64,000 nucleotides of DNA from Isoetes taiwanensis. Its lineage: Eukaryota; Streptophyta; Lycopodiopsida; Isoetales; Isoetaceae. The stretch is from assembly GCA_021234155.1 (NCBI GenBank), contig JAJEKV010000206.1:808001-872000 (forward strand), written 5' to 3'. The notes below the pieces were generated by a model. The model did no database searches. It was not told where the DNA came from and worked only from the letters and a program-made list of their open reading frames with translations. The translations under genes were made by a program, and so were the position numbers. This document shows, piece after piece, positions 1 through 12,314 of this stretch (the stretch's first letter is position 1; every line of letters starts with the position of its first letter).

Positions 1-1322
1 TCGGGGACATTTACATAATTTGGGACCCCCCGGACTTGCGAGAATGCATTATATATAGGCTGTCAGACGAGGCATGCTCAGTCAGTATCACATCAGCGGC
101 ACAACCCGTAATCGTAGCATTGGTCGCGCCGGGGTTGCCCCCTCTCCCCACACTCTTTGGCCTATACATTGATGGGTTGGAAGATTGGCTCTCGAGCATG
201 GAGGCGGGAGCATCTCATGCATCACTGTCCCGCAACTCATATATGCCGGCGATGTCAACCTCATGGCCTACACTCCAGAGGACATGCGGCGTCACCTGGA
301 TGCTCTTGACACTTTTTTGCCAATTCACCGGCATGCGAGTGAACTTGGCCAAAACTAGGGTGCCATGCGAGAACAACGACCACAAAGGCCGAGTTGTATG
401 CTGGGGCCACCGATCACATTTGCCGGGCCTTGGTTGAGGTAGGTCCCATTGTATGGGGGCGAAGTGTGGGGTCCGGTCATCTCCCTCAACACATGGAATG
501 ACCTCGGCGGTGCGAGGCCTTTTGGCACGGGCCCCGGGGGTGAAGTCCCGCCCGCCGTGCGCATCCTACTCCAAAGAGGCGGGCTTTCTACCCCTTCAAG
601 CGGGCCGCATTGGAACGCCATATCGTTTACTTCAAAAGGTGGTCGCTATGGCTGATACACGCTTGCCCCATCTTTGCTTTGACCACGGCTGGGTCCCCAA
701 CGCCTGAAATCCTGCTGGAAAGACAAGCAAGCTCCGATTGGTTCTCACGCTGGGGCGGGCAAAAAACAGATGCGTCCAGGTTGGGACAAAGGCGGATCGT
801 GGAGGCACTTAAACCGCACCCTAGATGCTACTTTCCTTCGCATGAAGCTCGGGATGCGAGGCTCGACGACGCGCGCCGGGCACACTATCACGACAAGTCA
901 ATCCTAGGCTCACAAGAGGCCCGCATCACCGGTTTCTTGTACACCCAGTGCCCATGAAGAAGCGCAGACTTATAGCTTCCCATTCTCGCGACGGCACATC
1001 GCCTCCCGCGATTAAACAGGCGTTGGGCTCCGGGAAGCACGAGCAAAGGCTTTGCCGATGTTGTTGCCACCGGTGATTGAGGATGAATGTCATACCCTCG
1101 AGAACTGCCCAAGATTTTGCCCATATCAGAGAGGTATGTTCGACTACTAGTGCCGCCGGCCGTTGCATCAATTATTGACTACTGGCGTGGGTGGGTTGTG
1201 TTGGGTCATACCTCCAGGAGGTTATGGATGCAGGGACGCGTTTGTGTCCTACGGGACGGTCTTGAACTGTCCTATGCAATTGTCTAAGCAAAGATGCTTA
1301 TTATCGCTAAGGTTTTCCCTCG

Positions 1323-1345
1323 AAAACCCCTTCGGGCGGGGTTTT
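1323..1345 (+). other. Conserved hairpin in LINE 3' UTR
   Basis: AAAACCCC and GGGGTTTT form an 8-bp perfect stem around a 7-nt loop. The hairpin sits about 80 nt before the microsatellite tail. The same hairpin with a different loop is found at 42784-42805 in the second LINE, so the stem is conserved while the loop varies. It resembles a bacterial terminator by chance; a role as the recognition structure for the LINE reverse transcriptase is inference. Confidence 0.7.
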
Positions 1346-1423
1346 TAACTCCGTCAAGAATATGCTTGTCTCTCTCTTTGTTTGGGTCCCATAGGCCAAT
1401 TGGTCTCCGTGGACGCTAAAAAC

Positions 1424-1446
1424 CTATTCTATTCTATTCTATTCTC
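1424..1446 (+). repeat. (TTCTA)n LINE tail
   Basis: Four to five copies of TTCTA/CTATT follow the conserved CTCCGTGGACG(C/A)TAAAA end of the LINE. The related tails at 29089-29131, 42886-42910 and perhaps 51103-51125 use other 4- to 5-bp units. Confidence 0.85.
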
Positions 1447-1724
1447 TTCAACGACAAACAAGGAGAGCGCCTTCTTGCCGCTTCATTTCATAAGCACTAT
1501 GATCAGGATGGCACAAACCTTGCCGATGCATAGCAAAAGCTGCAGCTTTAGCATGATGAGGCGCTATGGATTGATATAAACCACCCTTTTTTTTGGACAA
1601 AGCCCACATCAAGAACACTTCTCAGGTGTGGCCTTTTGTTCCCTAAATCATCTTGTTATGTGGCTACAGATCTTAAGAATAAACTTTTGGATCACAAACT
1701 TTCATTTGAAAAGCGGTAAGGGCA

Positions 1725-1965
1725 TTTAGGTGTGATTCCGGAAATCAATTCTTGATGCAGCATTTTTTTTTAAAATCAGACTGTTTTTACTTGAAATGGT
1801 AGAGCATATGTTGCCGTTTCCGAAACATATAATTAATAGAAAAACAGAGCTTCCCTCTGAGAGTTATGCCATTTTTTTCTAAGAGCTGTAATTTTATGGC
1901 AGCAAGTACTTTCTTTGTATTTTTGGCATACCTAGATTTGGTTTTTTGTAAAGATTGATGAGTTC
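1725..1965 (+). repeat. Diverged copy of part of the 2.7-kb array unit
   Basis: The stretch from CATTTAGGT through AGAGCATATG, ACATATAATTAATAGAAAAA and GGCAGCAAGTACT lines up with unit positions seen at about 6755-6960 in the array, with many substitutions. Similarity seems to continue weakly to about 2300 (TTGG.TGGCTGCAGG). It is an older relative outside the homogeneous array. No coding sequence is recognised between 1447 and 2357. Confidence 0.7.
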
Positions 1966-2365
1966 ATATGCATATGAACTTATAAGCTTTAAGAAATGTA
2001 TGTAATTAGCTTTTCTAAACAGGTTTTGAGTATTTGCATTGTAATTTGAGTACTAACGCATGCTCAAAGTCTATGGCTTGTTTAATGATGCTCATGTAAA
2101 AATCATGATCCACTAGTATTTGGAGGATTGATGATGCTAACATAAAGATTCACATTTTGTTTAGCATTTTTTATTGAAAATAGATGGATACAATACAACT
2201 AGGTGAAGGGTGAAAAGCCATGAAGTCTTATTGCTTACCTGCTAGCTGCTTTACATTTACCCTTATCAGGCTAACTTGTAATTGGTTTGGCTGCAGGTAA
2301 CCAAGACTTCATCTCTTAGAAGTATTATTTCAGAATTGGTGACTTGAAGATATGATTATAGACAA

Positions 2366-2846
2366 CAAGGTGGTTAAAAAACCCGTTTTTTATTCATAAA
2401 AATCTTCTATAAAAATCCGTACGTACTCTAAAAGATTTTTATGGAATGGGATAGCAAAAAAAAAAATAAAATAAAAAAATTTGCCCCTAATTTTTTTGTG
2501 CACATTTAGGTTTAGGATTTGAATGTTTAGAATTAAGGTTTACAGGGTTTAGAATGTTTAGGTTTAGGGTTAGAATGTTTAAATTTAGGGTTAGAATGTT
2601 TAGGCTTACATTGTGTACACTTAGGTTTAGGGTTAGAATGTTGAAAATTTAGGATTACAGGTTTAGAATTTAGGTTTAGGGTTAGAATTGTAGGCTTACA
2701 GGTTTAGAATTTCATATTGTAATGGCTATATTGTAATTTCTATAAAATTTGTATTCTAAGGATTTTTATATTTTTTTAAAAAACCTTTAAAAAATCTTTG
2801 CATACGGATTTTTAAGGTACGGATTTCTAAGTACTCAACTACCTTG
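2366..2846. mobile_element. hAT-type MITE, 481 bp, with 8-bp target duplication
   Basis: The target duplication ATAGACAA occurs exactly at 2358-2365 and 2847-2854. The ends are CAAGGTGGTT and, on the other strand, CAAGGTAGTT, an imperfect short inverted repeat. Just inside, both ends carry AAAATCCGTAC-like sequence in opposite orientation. An 8-bp duplication with a CA(A/G)GGT-type end is the hAT pattern. There is no coding capacity. Confidence 0.85.
2502..2712 (+). repeat. Degenerate telomere-like TTTAGGG tract
   Basis: About 210 bp made of GGTTTAGGGTTAGAATGTTTA-like units with variants. TTTAGGGTTAG is present at least five times. This is the plant telomere heptamer in degenerate form, arranged in a higher-order unit of about 22-26 bp. 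It lies wholly inside the MITE at 2366-2846. Confidence 0.75.
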
Positions 2847-2854
2847 ATAGACAA

Positions 2855-3337
2855 TCATTCTTATACTTTGAGGAAGATCTACATATTGGTGAGATCCTTC
2901 CTTTTTGGATTATCCATATATACAAAGCATTCAGTTGAAGTAAAATTTGGACACGGGTTTGAACGATAAGCCTGCATAGTTTGTGGGTTAATGTTTGAAT
3001 GACAAGGCTGCATAGTTTGTGGATTACTAATGTACTTGAGAACAAGTAATTTAAAACATGTATTTGACATGTATGAACATGCACAGTTCTGTAAAGACAT
3101 ACTAAAATATCTTTATCAAATATATTATTTTGGTCTTTTAATTTATAAAAGAGTCATATTTGCTGTTCAAGGCTTATAAGATTAGGCTAGTTTTGTATGC
3201 CTTGATAAGTATCGTGGACCATGGATGTGGAGTACCGTCTTGGATTAGCCTAGTCCATGTATGGCTGGATAAGTCTACCAAGGAATTGACCGAGGTAGAT
3301 ACTCATGCTAGTATGGCTTTTAATGAAAGCTAGTTTG

Positions 3338-3339
<2 letters not shown>
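2855..3339. other. No gene seen; last 150 bp resembles array unit
   Basis: AT-rich sequence with no credible coding region. Positions about 3185-3335 contain GGAATTGACCGAGGTAGAT and a CTAG-rich stretch. These match the segment that precedes the T-run in the array units (for example 8105-8165), so this is probably the flank of an older unit. Confidence 0.5.

Positions 3340-3372
<33 letters not shown>
3340..3372. repeat. 33-bp poly(T) tract at array start
   Basis: An uninterrupted run of T directly precedes the first ATTTAAGCTATTTTGC unit start. Shorter T-runs (5-9) mark the same junction in the other units, and a 16-bp T-run (22544-22559) closes the last partial unit. Confidence 0.95.
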
Positions 3373-3374
<2 letters not shown>

Positions 3375-6055
3375 TTAAGCTATTTTGCTTTAATTAAGCA
3401 ATTTTGCTTGGACAGTCAATAGTGATCCAGAGATCTTTGGTGACATTAGAACTCATGACACTATAACATTTGAGCTTAAGCAATGTCGGAACATTTGTTG
3501 CAATAATGGACTATTTGTTGCAATGTCAGAACATAAGCAATGTCGGAATATTTGTTGCAATAATGGCATAAATATAAAATGCAATCTTGTATAAGGTCTT
3601 GTATAAGGTCTTGGGTAGCCTATGATTTGTATAAAATGTTGCTGCTCAAAAAGCAAGGTACATAATATACACTAAATTGGGTGCATAATAGGCTAATGGC
3701 CACTAAATTATATTATGTTGAAATTAAAGCCCTTTAAAATTCTTTATTAATGGATTCAATATAGGGTTTAGAAATCCTTTTACGATGGATGGATGGCATG
3801 GCATGGCAGTACCAAAAGCGCCAAAGCGCCGCAAAAAGGCGGACCCGGATCGATGGATAGAGACCCAATGCTCTAATCTGCAGGTCTACAATCTTCTTGG
3901 CCGTCTATCGTAGCCTCGGCTCTATTTCATGTATTCTTGATAGCGATGACTGCAAAATGATCAAAACTTGGAGCAAAATCATGTGGACAAACTAATGGCA
4001 GGAACTTGGCAACACAAAAGGTTTTTATGATTTGATTTTTCTGATTTCTGCCATGGGAATGTTCAAGACATACTACATTTATTTTCTGACAGAGCAAAAT
4101 TCGTCAGAACTTGACTGTTTTTTGTTGAAAAGATAGAGCATATCATGCCATTTCCAAAACATATAATTAATAGAAAAACAGAGTTTTGTGCTAAAAGTTA
4201 AGCTTGTTTTCGTAGGGGCTGTTTTTTTATGGCAGCAAGTACTTATCCTACTTTTTTGACATGCTTAGACTTAAAATTTGATATTGATGCACCTAAGTTA
4301 AATTGTGGACTTAGGAAAGGGGCTTCTTTTGCTTCTATTCTTGAGAATTTTGGTTGCTTATATCTCTTACTATCAATACTTAATAGATTTGATGTTTGGC
4401 TAACTTGATATTTCACTAGATCCTTGAGTCGAATTTCAGACATCATTCTGACATAGCAAGTCTCGATAAAACTTGACTGTTTTTTCTTGAAATTATAGAG
4501 CACATCATGCCATTTCTGAAACATATAATTAATAGAAAAGCGAGCTACGTGCTAAGAGTTATTCAGTTTTAGTAGAAGCTGTTTTTTATGGCAGCAAGTA
4601 CTTATCCTACAATTTTTGCATCTTTCCATATCATTCCTTATGCTACCGAGGCTTTTAAAGTGAAAAATGCTTCTATGTGATAATTCTATATAATGCTAGA
4701 TGAACAATATATTGCTATATGCTGAGATTATAAGACTTAAAGGTGGATAATTCAATCATTTGAGGTTGATTCGGGAAGAACTAAATGTCTAAAAATCCTA
4801 TACATTATGATACAAAACTTCGAGATTAATTTGGAACTTTATAATACTAAAACGTTGATATTCGGTTTCCATTCTTGTTAATGTTCACCTCGGGGCAAAA
4901 GGATACAATTGGTGATCGGTGATAAACCGAGAGACCCAATGTACCTTTGGCCCTACACAATACCATTATCATGCTAATTGTGTATTGATTGGTCTGCAGT
5001 GCGGGTTCTCTCCTCCAATTGTGTTTATTTTCTTTGTTAGAGTTGGCTTTAGCTTGAAGGATGTGGAATATCGAAAAAAAGACATGGGCGATGGTTTGGT
5101 TTGTCGACCATTGGAATATGGGCTGCAATATTGACGATCTCGTATTCAAAGTGATTTAGTAAGACAACTATTTTAGATTCTTGATACATATGGTAAGATC
5201 CTTTTGGCTCAATTGTATCCATTTGGGCATAATGTTCAAACTATGGTACATAGAGTTTCTGATCTATGTAGCGCACATAATTGAATTGAATATTGTAGCG
5301 GATGAATTACTTTAGTGAATAAATAATGGTCTTCAAATTATTTAGGCTTTGGGAAAAGAGGTACTAGTCTAGACTGGCTTGCCCGGTTTAGATATTAGGA
5401 TGATAATCTTGCCAAGGGATTGGCCGAGGGGTAGATCTTTGGTCTAGCGTTTGCTAGTTCGGCGGTTTTTTTTTTAGAAATTTCATTTCACTAGGGACAC
5501 TGGTGATGCCTCTCTCCCTTTGCTCTAGGTGATTTTGAAGATTAAACACTTTTGGGAGCTTTCCTTTGCATTTGTTATTTGGTCTTTTTGTTTAAATAGA
5601 CTAAGCTACATGGTTATTTATGTGCGGGTTGCATATGAGGCTATCTGATTGCTTATGCGGTGGTATTGAGGGTACCACGGTAATGAATAATAATTCATCA
5701 AGCGTGCATTAATGGCGGATGTCATTATTACACATATGGCAATTGCTATATTATGCCACTTGGCTAAAATCCTTAATACAAGGATATTAGGATATTGTTT
5801 GTATGCTTATGCATGATGAAAAGGCAATGTCAATGGTAAATTGGGCGATGCAAGAGAAAGTTCCTACTACAAATACATATTGCAATAATGCAAAGGTATG
5901 TATTTGCATTAATTACATTCTATATATGTATGGCTAAATAGCTATAGGGTATGGCATTACCCCCCTTTGTAATGGTGGGGTCTTGCCATCCCTATAATTC
6001 TGATTTTTATATCAGGGGTCATGTTATACTCTACGGAAGGTGGTAGGGTTTTTTT
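3373..6055 (+). repeat. Tandem array unit A (~2.68 kb)
   Basis: First complete unit, from ATTTAAGCTATTTTGC to GGTGGTAGGGTTTTT. Inside each unit there is an internal direct duplication about 310 bp apart: ACATATAATTAATAGAAAA followed by GGCAGCAAGTACTTATCCTA, near 4160-4260 and 4520-4610. No long open frame spans the unit. In this copy the element between the bait-like sequence near 4080 and 4090 is shorter than in other units (the ATTTAGGTCGGAATACAG stretch is missing). The function is unknown. Confidence 0.9.
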
Positions 6056-8757
6056 ATTTAAGCTATTTTGCTTTAATTAAGCAATTTTGCTTGGGACGGT
6101 CAATAGTGATCCGGAGATCTCGGTGACATTAGAACTCATGACACTATAACATTTGAGCTTAAGCAATGTCGGAACATTTGTTGCAATAATGGACTATTTG
6201 TTGCAATGTCGAACATAAGCAATGTCGGAATATTTGTTGCAATAATGGCATAAATATAAAATGCAATCTTGTATAAGGTCTTTGTATAAGGTCTTGGGTA
6301 GCCTATTTGTACAAAATGTTGCGCTCAAAAAGCAAGGTACATAATATACACTAAATTGGGTGCATAATAGGCTAATGGCCACTAAATTATATTATGTTGA
6401 AATTAAAGCCCTTTAAAATTCTTTATTAATGGATTCAATATAGGGTTTAGAAATCCTTTTACGATGGATGGATGGCATGGCATGGCAGTACCAAGCATAA
6501 AGCGGCCGCCCAAAAGGCGAACCGGATCGATGGATAGAGACCCAATGCTCTAATCTGAGTCTACAATCTTCTTGGGCCGTCTATCGTAGCCTCAGCTCTA
6601 TTTCATGTATTCTTGATAGCGATGATTGCAAAATGATCAAAACTTGGAGCAAAATCATGTGGACAAACTAATGGCAGGAACTTGGCAACACAAAAGGTTT
6701 TTATGATTTGATTTTTCCGATTTACGCCATGGGAATGTTCAAGACATACTACATTTAGGTCGGAATACAGAAATCATTTTCTGACAGAGCAAAATTCGTC
6801 AGAACTTGTTTTTTGTTGAAAAGATAGAGCATATCATGCCATTTCCAAAACATATAATTAATAGAAAAACAGAGTTTTGTGCTAAAAGTTATGCTTGTTT
6901 TCGTAGGGGCTGTTTTTTTATGGCAGCAAGTACTTATCCTACTTTTTTGACATGCTTAGACTTAAAATTTGATATTGATGCACCTAAGTTAAATTGTGGA
7001 CTTAGGAAAGGGGCTTCTTTTGCTTCTATTCTTGAGAATTTTGGTTGCTTATATCTCTTACTATCGCCACTTAATAGATTTGATGTTTGGCTAACTTGAT
7101 ATTTTACTAGATCCTTGAGTCGAATTTCAGACATCATTCTGACACAGCAAGTCTCGATAAAACTTGACTGTTTTTTCTTGAAATTATAGAGCACATCATG
7201 CCATTTCTGAAACATATAATTAATAGAAAAAAACAGAGCTACGTGCTAAGAGTTATTCCAGTTTTAGTAGAAGTGTCTTTTATGGCAGCAAGTACTTATC
7301 CTACAATTTTTGCATCTTTCCATATCATTCCTTATGCTACCGAGGCCTTTAAAGTGAAAAAATGCTTCTCTGGGATAATTCTATATAATGCTAGATGAAC
7401 AATATATTGCTATATCTTTGAGATTATAAGACTTAAAGGTGGATAATTCAATCATTTGAGGTTGATTAGGAAGAACTAAATGTCTAAAAATCCTATACAT
7501 TATGATACAAAACTTCGAGATTAATTTGGAACTTTATAATACTAAAAACGTTGATATTCGTTTCCATTCTTGTTAATGTTCACCTCGGGGCAAAAGGATA
7601 CAATTGGTGATCGGTGATAAGTGAGAGACCCAATGTACCTTTGGCCCTTGCACAATTACCATTATCATGCTAATTGTGTATTGATTGTTCCGCAGTACGG
7701 GTTCTCTCCTCCAATTGTGTTTTTTTTTCTTTGTTAGAGTTGGCTTTAGCTTGAAGGATGTGGAATATCGAAAAAGACATGGATGATGGTTTGGTTGTCG
7801 ACCATTGGAATATGGGGCTGCAATATTGACGATCTACGTATTCAAAGTGATTTAGTAAGACAACTATTTTAGATTTCTCGATACATATGGTAAGATCCTT
7901 TTGGCTCAATTGTATCCATTTACGGGCATAATGTTCAAACTATGGTACATAGAGTTTGATCTATGTAGCGCACATAATTCGAATTGAATATTGTAGCGGA
8001 TGAATTACTTTAGTGAATAAATAATGGTCTTCAAATTATTTTAGGCTTTGGGAAAAAAGAGGTACTAGTCTAGGTGGCTTGCCCGGTTTAGATATTAGGA
8101 TGATAATCTTGCCAAGGGATTGACCGAGGTAGATCTTTGGTCTAGCGTTTGCTAGTTCGGGCCGGTTTTTTAGAAATTTCATTTCACTAGGGACACTGGT
8201 GATGCCCTCTCCCTTTGCTCTAGGTGATTTTGAAGATTAAACACTTTTGGGAGCTTTCCTTTGCATTTGTTATTTGGTCTTTTTGTTTAAATAGACTAAG
8301 CTACATGGTTATTTATGTGCAGGTTGCATATGAGGCTATGCAGATTGCTTATGCTGTGGTATTCTATTCAGTGGTACCCGGTAATGAATAATAATTCATC
8401 AAGAACGTGCATTAATGGCGGATGTCATTATTACACTTATGGCAATTGCTATATTATGCCACTTGGCTAAAATCCTTAATACAAGGATATTAGGATATTG
8501 TTTGTATGCTTATGCATGATGAAAAGGCAATGTCCAATGGTAAATTGGCTGATGCAAGAGAAAGTTCCTACTACAAATACATATTGCAATAATGCAAAGG
8601 TATGCATTTGCATTAATTACATTCTATATATGTATGGCTAAATAGCTATAGGGTATGGCATTACCCCCCTTTGTAATGGTGGGGTCTTGCCATCCCTATA
8701 ATTCTGATTTATATCTGAGGGTCATGTTATACTCTACGGAAGGTGGTAGGGTTTTTT
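6056..8757 (+). repeat. Tandem array unit B (~2.70 kb)
   Basis: Second complete unit, nearly identical to A, C and D over its whole length. Differences are mostly 1-4 base changes at CAG/CTG/CCWGG positions (for example GCTGTGGTATT near 8353, where unit D has GCCAGGGTATT). Confidence 0.9.
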
Positions 8758-11468
8758 ATTTAAGCTATTTTGCTTTAATTAAGCAATTTTGCTTGACAAT
8801 CAATAGTGATCCAGATCTCACGGTGACATTAGAACTCATGACACTATAACATTTGAGCTTAAGCAATGTCGGAACATTTGTTGCAATAATGGACTATTTG
8901 TTGCAATGTTTAACATAAGCAATGTCGGAATATTTGTTGCAATAATGGCATAAATATAAAATGCAATCTTGTATAAGGTCTTTGTATAAGGTCTTGGGTA
9001 GCCTATGATTTGTACAAAATGTTGCACTGCTCAAAAAGCAAGGTACATAATATACACTAAATTGGGTGCATAATAGGCTAATGGCCACTAAATTATATTA
9101 TGTTGAAATTAAAGCCCTTTAAAATTCTTTATTAATGGATTCAATATAGGGTTTAGAAATCCTTTTACGATGGATGGATGGCATGGCATGGCAGTACCAA
9201 AGCGCCAAACTGGCCGCCCAAAAAGGGGAGACCAGATCGATGGATAGAGACCCAATGCTCTAATCTGCGGTCTACAATCTTCTTGAGGCCGTCTATCGTA
9301 GCCTCAGCTCTATTTCTTGTATTCTTGATAGCGATGACCGCAAAATGATCAAAACTTGGAGCAAAATCATGTGGACAAACTAATGGCGTGAACTTGGCAA
9401 CACAAAAGGTTTTATGATTTGATTTTTTCGATTTACGCCATGGGAATGTTCAAGACATACTACATTTAGGTCGGAATCAGAAATCATTTTTTGACAGAGC
9501 AAAATTCGTCGAGAACTTGTTTTTGTTGAAAAAGATAGAGCATATCATGCCATTTCCAAAACATATAATTAATAGAAAACAGAGTTTTGTGCTAAAAGTT
9601 ATGCTTGTTTTCGTAGGGGCTGTTTTGTTTATGGCAGCAAGTACTTATCCTACTTTTGACATGCTTAGACTTAAAATTTGATATTGATGCACCTAAGTTA
9701 AATTGTGGACTTAGGAAAGGGGCTTCTTTTGCTTCTATTCTTGAGAATTTTGGTTGCTTATATCTCTTACTATCGCCACTTAATAGATTTGATGTTTGGC
9801 TAACTTGATATTTTACTAGATCCTTGAGTCGAATTTCAGACATCATTCTGACACAGCAAGTCTCGATAAAACTTGACTGTTTTTCTTGAAATTATAGAGC
9901 ACATCATGCCATTTCTGAAACATATAATTAATAGAAAAACAGAGCTACGTGCTAAGAGTTATTCAGTTTTAGTAGAAGCTGTTTTTTATGGCAGCAAGTA
10001 CTTATCCTACAATTTTTGCATCTTTCCATATCATTCCTTATGCTACCGAGGCTTTTAAAGTGAAAAATGCTTCTCTGGGATAATTCTATATAATGCTAGA
10101 TGAACAATATATTGCTATATGCTGAGATTATAAGACTTAAAGGTGGATAATTCAATCATTTGAGGTTGATTCGGGAAGAACTAAATGTCTAAAAATCCTA
10201 TACATTATGATACAAAACTCGAGATTAATTTGGAACTTTATAATACTAAAAACGTTGATATTCCAGTTTCCATTCTTGTTAATGTTCACCTCAGGGCAAA
10301 AGGATACAATTGGTGATCAGTGATAAACTGAGAGACCCAATGTACCTTTGGCCCTTACCAATTACCATTATCATGCTAATTGTGTATTGATTGGTACAGT
10401 CTGGGTTCTCTCCTCCAATTGTGTTTATTTTCTTTGTTAGAGTTGGCTTTAGCTTGAAGGATGTGGAATCGAAAAAAAGACATGGACATGGTGGTTTGGA
10501 GTTTGTCGACCATTGGAATATGGGCTGCAATATTGGACGATCGTATTCAAAGTGATTTAGTAAGACAACTATTTTAGATTACGGATACATATGGTAAGAT
10601 CCTTTTGGCTCAATTGTATCCATTTCTGGGCATAATGTTCAAACTATAGTACATAGAGTTTACAGTCTATGTAACTGCACATAATTCGAATTGAATATTG
10701 TAGCAGATGAATTACTTTAGTGAATAAATAATGGTCTTCAAATTATTTAGGCTTTGGGAAAAGAGGTACTAGTCTAGACCGGCTTGCCCGGTTTAGATAT
10801 TAGGATGATAATACTGCCAAGGGATTGACCGAGGTAGATGCTGGCCTAGCGTTTGCTAGTTCAGGCCGGGTTTTTTGTAGAAATTTCATTTCACTAGGGA
10901 CACCTGGTGATGCCTCTCTCCCTTTGCTCTAGGTGATTTTGAAGATTAAACACTTTTGGGAGCTTTCCTTTGCATTTGTTATTTGGTCTTTTTGTTTAAA
11001 TAGACTAAGCTACATGGTTATTTATGTGCAGGTTGCATATGAGGCTATGCAGATTGCTTATGCCAGGGTATTCTATTCAGGGTACCCTGGTAATGAATAA
11101 TAATTCATCAAGAACGTGCATTAATGGCAGATGTCATTATTACACATATGGCAATTGCTATATTATGCCACTTGGCTAAAATCCTTAATACAAGGATATT
11201 AGGATATTGTTTGTATGCTTATGCATGATGAAAAGGCAATGTCCAATGGTAAATTGGCTGATGCAAGAGAAAGTTCCTACTACAAATACATATTGCAATA
11301 ATGCAAAGGTATGTATTTGCATTAATTACATTCTATATATGTATGGCTAAATAGCTATAGGGTATGGCATTACCCCCACTGTAATGGTGGGGTCTTGCCA
11401 TCCCTATAATTCTGATTTTATATATACGGGGGTCATGTTATACTCTACGGAAGGTGGTAGGGTTTTTT
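8758..11468 (+). repeat. Tandem array unit C (~2.71 kb)
   Basis: Third complete unit with the same borders. It carries the more regular version of the exon-like segment near 11032-11095 (CAGGTTGCATATGAGG to GGTAATGAATAA). Confidence 0.9.
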
Positions 11469-12314
11469 ATTTAAGCTATTTTGCTTTAATTAAGCAATTT
11501 TGCTTGGACGGTCAATAGTGATCCGAGAGATCTCGGTGACATTAGAACTCATGACACTATAACATTTGAGCTTAAGCAATGTCGGAACATTTGTTGCAAT
11601 AATGGACTATTTGTTGCAATGTCAGAACATAAGCAATGTCGGAATATTTGTTGCAATAATGGCATAAATATAAAATGCAATCTTGTATAAGGTACTGTAT
11701 AAGGTACTGGGTAGCCTATGTTGTACAAAATGTTGCCTGCTCAAAAAGCAAGGTACATAATATACACTAAATTGGGTGCATAATAGGCTAATGGCCACTA
11801 AATTATATTATGTTGAAATTAAGGCCCTTTAAAATTCTTTATTAATGGATTCAATATAGGGTTTAGAAATCCTTTTTACGATGGATGGATGCATGGCATG
11901 GCAAAGATTACCAAAGCCAAACGGGCCGCCCAAAAGGGCAGACCGGATCGATGGATAGAGACCCAATGCTCTAATCTGCAGTCTACAATCTTCTTGAGGC
12001 CGTCTATCGTAGCCTCGGCTCTATTTCATGTATTCTTGATAGCGATGATCGCAAAATGATCAAAACTTGGAGCAAAATCATGTGGACAAACTAATGGCGG
12101 GAACTTGGCAACACAAAAGGTTTTATGATTTGATTTTTTCGATTTCGCCATGGGAATGTTCAAGACATACTACATTTAGGTCGAATACAGAAATCATTTT
12201 TTCGAACAGAGCAAAATTTCGTCAGAACTTGTTTTTTGTTGAAAAGATAGAGCATATCATGCCATTTCCAAAACATATAATTAATAGAAAAACAGAGTTT
12301 TGTGCTAAAAGTTA

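Larger units (their letters stand above)
1..1446 (+). mobile_element. Non-LTR retrotransposon (LINE), 3' part, cut by window start
   Basis: The + strand encodes, in several broken frames, the end of a reverse transcriptase. LFGLYIDGLEDWL lies near 150-190 and GMRVNLAKT near 330-355, the latter matching the region after the YADD box. A C-terminal segment with a zinc-binding look follows (RRCCHPVIEDECHTLENCP, about 1050-1110). A 3' UTR then carries a hairpin and ends in a (TTCTA)n tail. The same 3' UTR recurs at 42774-42910, which shows a common family. Frames are broken many times, so this is a dead or badly sequenced copy. The clade is not resolved; the LFGLYIDGLEDW signature is known from non-LTR reverse transcriptases of lower plants and algae. 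Confidence 0.8.

Noticed and set aside
1323-1345. Bacterial-type intrinsic terminator
   Set aside because: It fits the shape, but the context is a plant LINE 3' UTR and the same hairpin recurs in a second LINE copy. It is better treated as an element-specific RNA hairpin.
6806-7215. Repeated ~93-97-residue open frames in each array unit (both strands)
   Set aside because: They overlap each other on opposite strands, shift with one-base differences between units and have no recognisable domain. The repetition reflects unit identity, not coding constraint.
3373-12314. CRISPR-like or satellite array
   Set aside because: The repeats are 2.7 kb with no short repeat-spacer structure; the array is a large tandem duplication in a plant genome.
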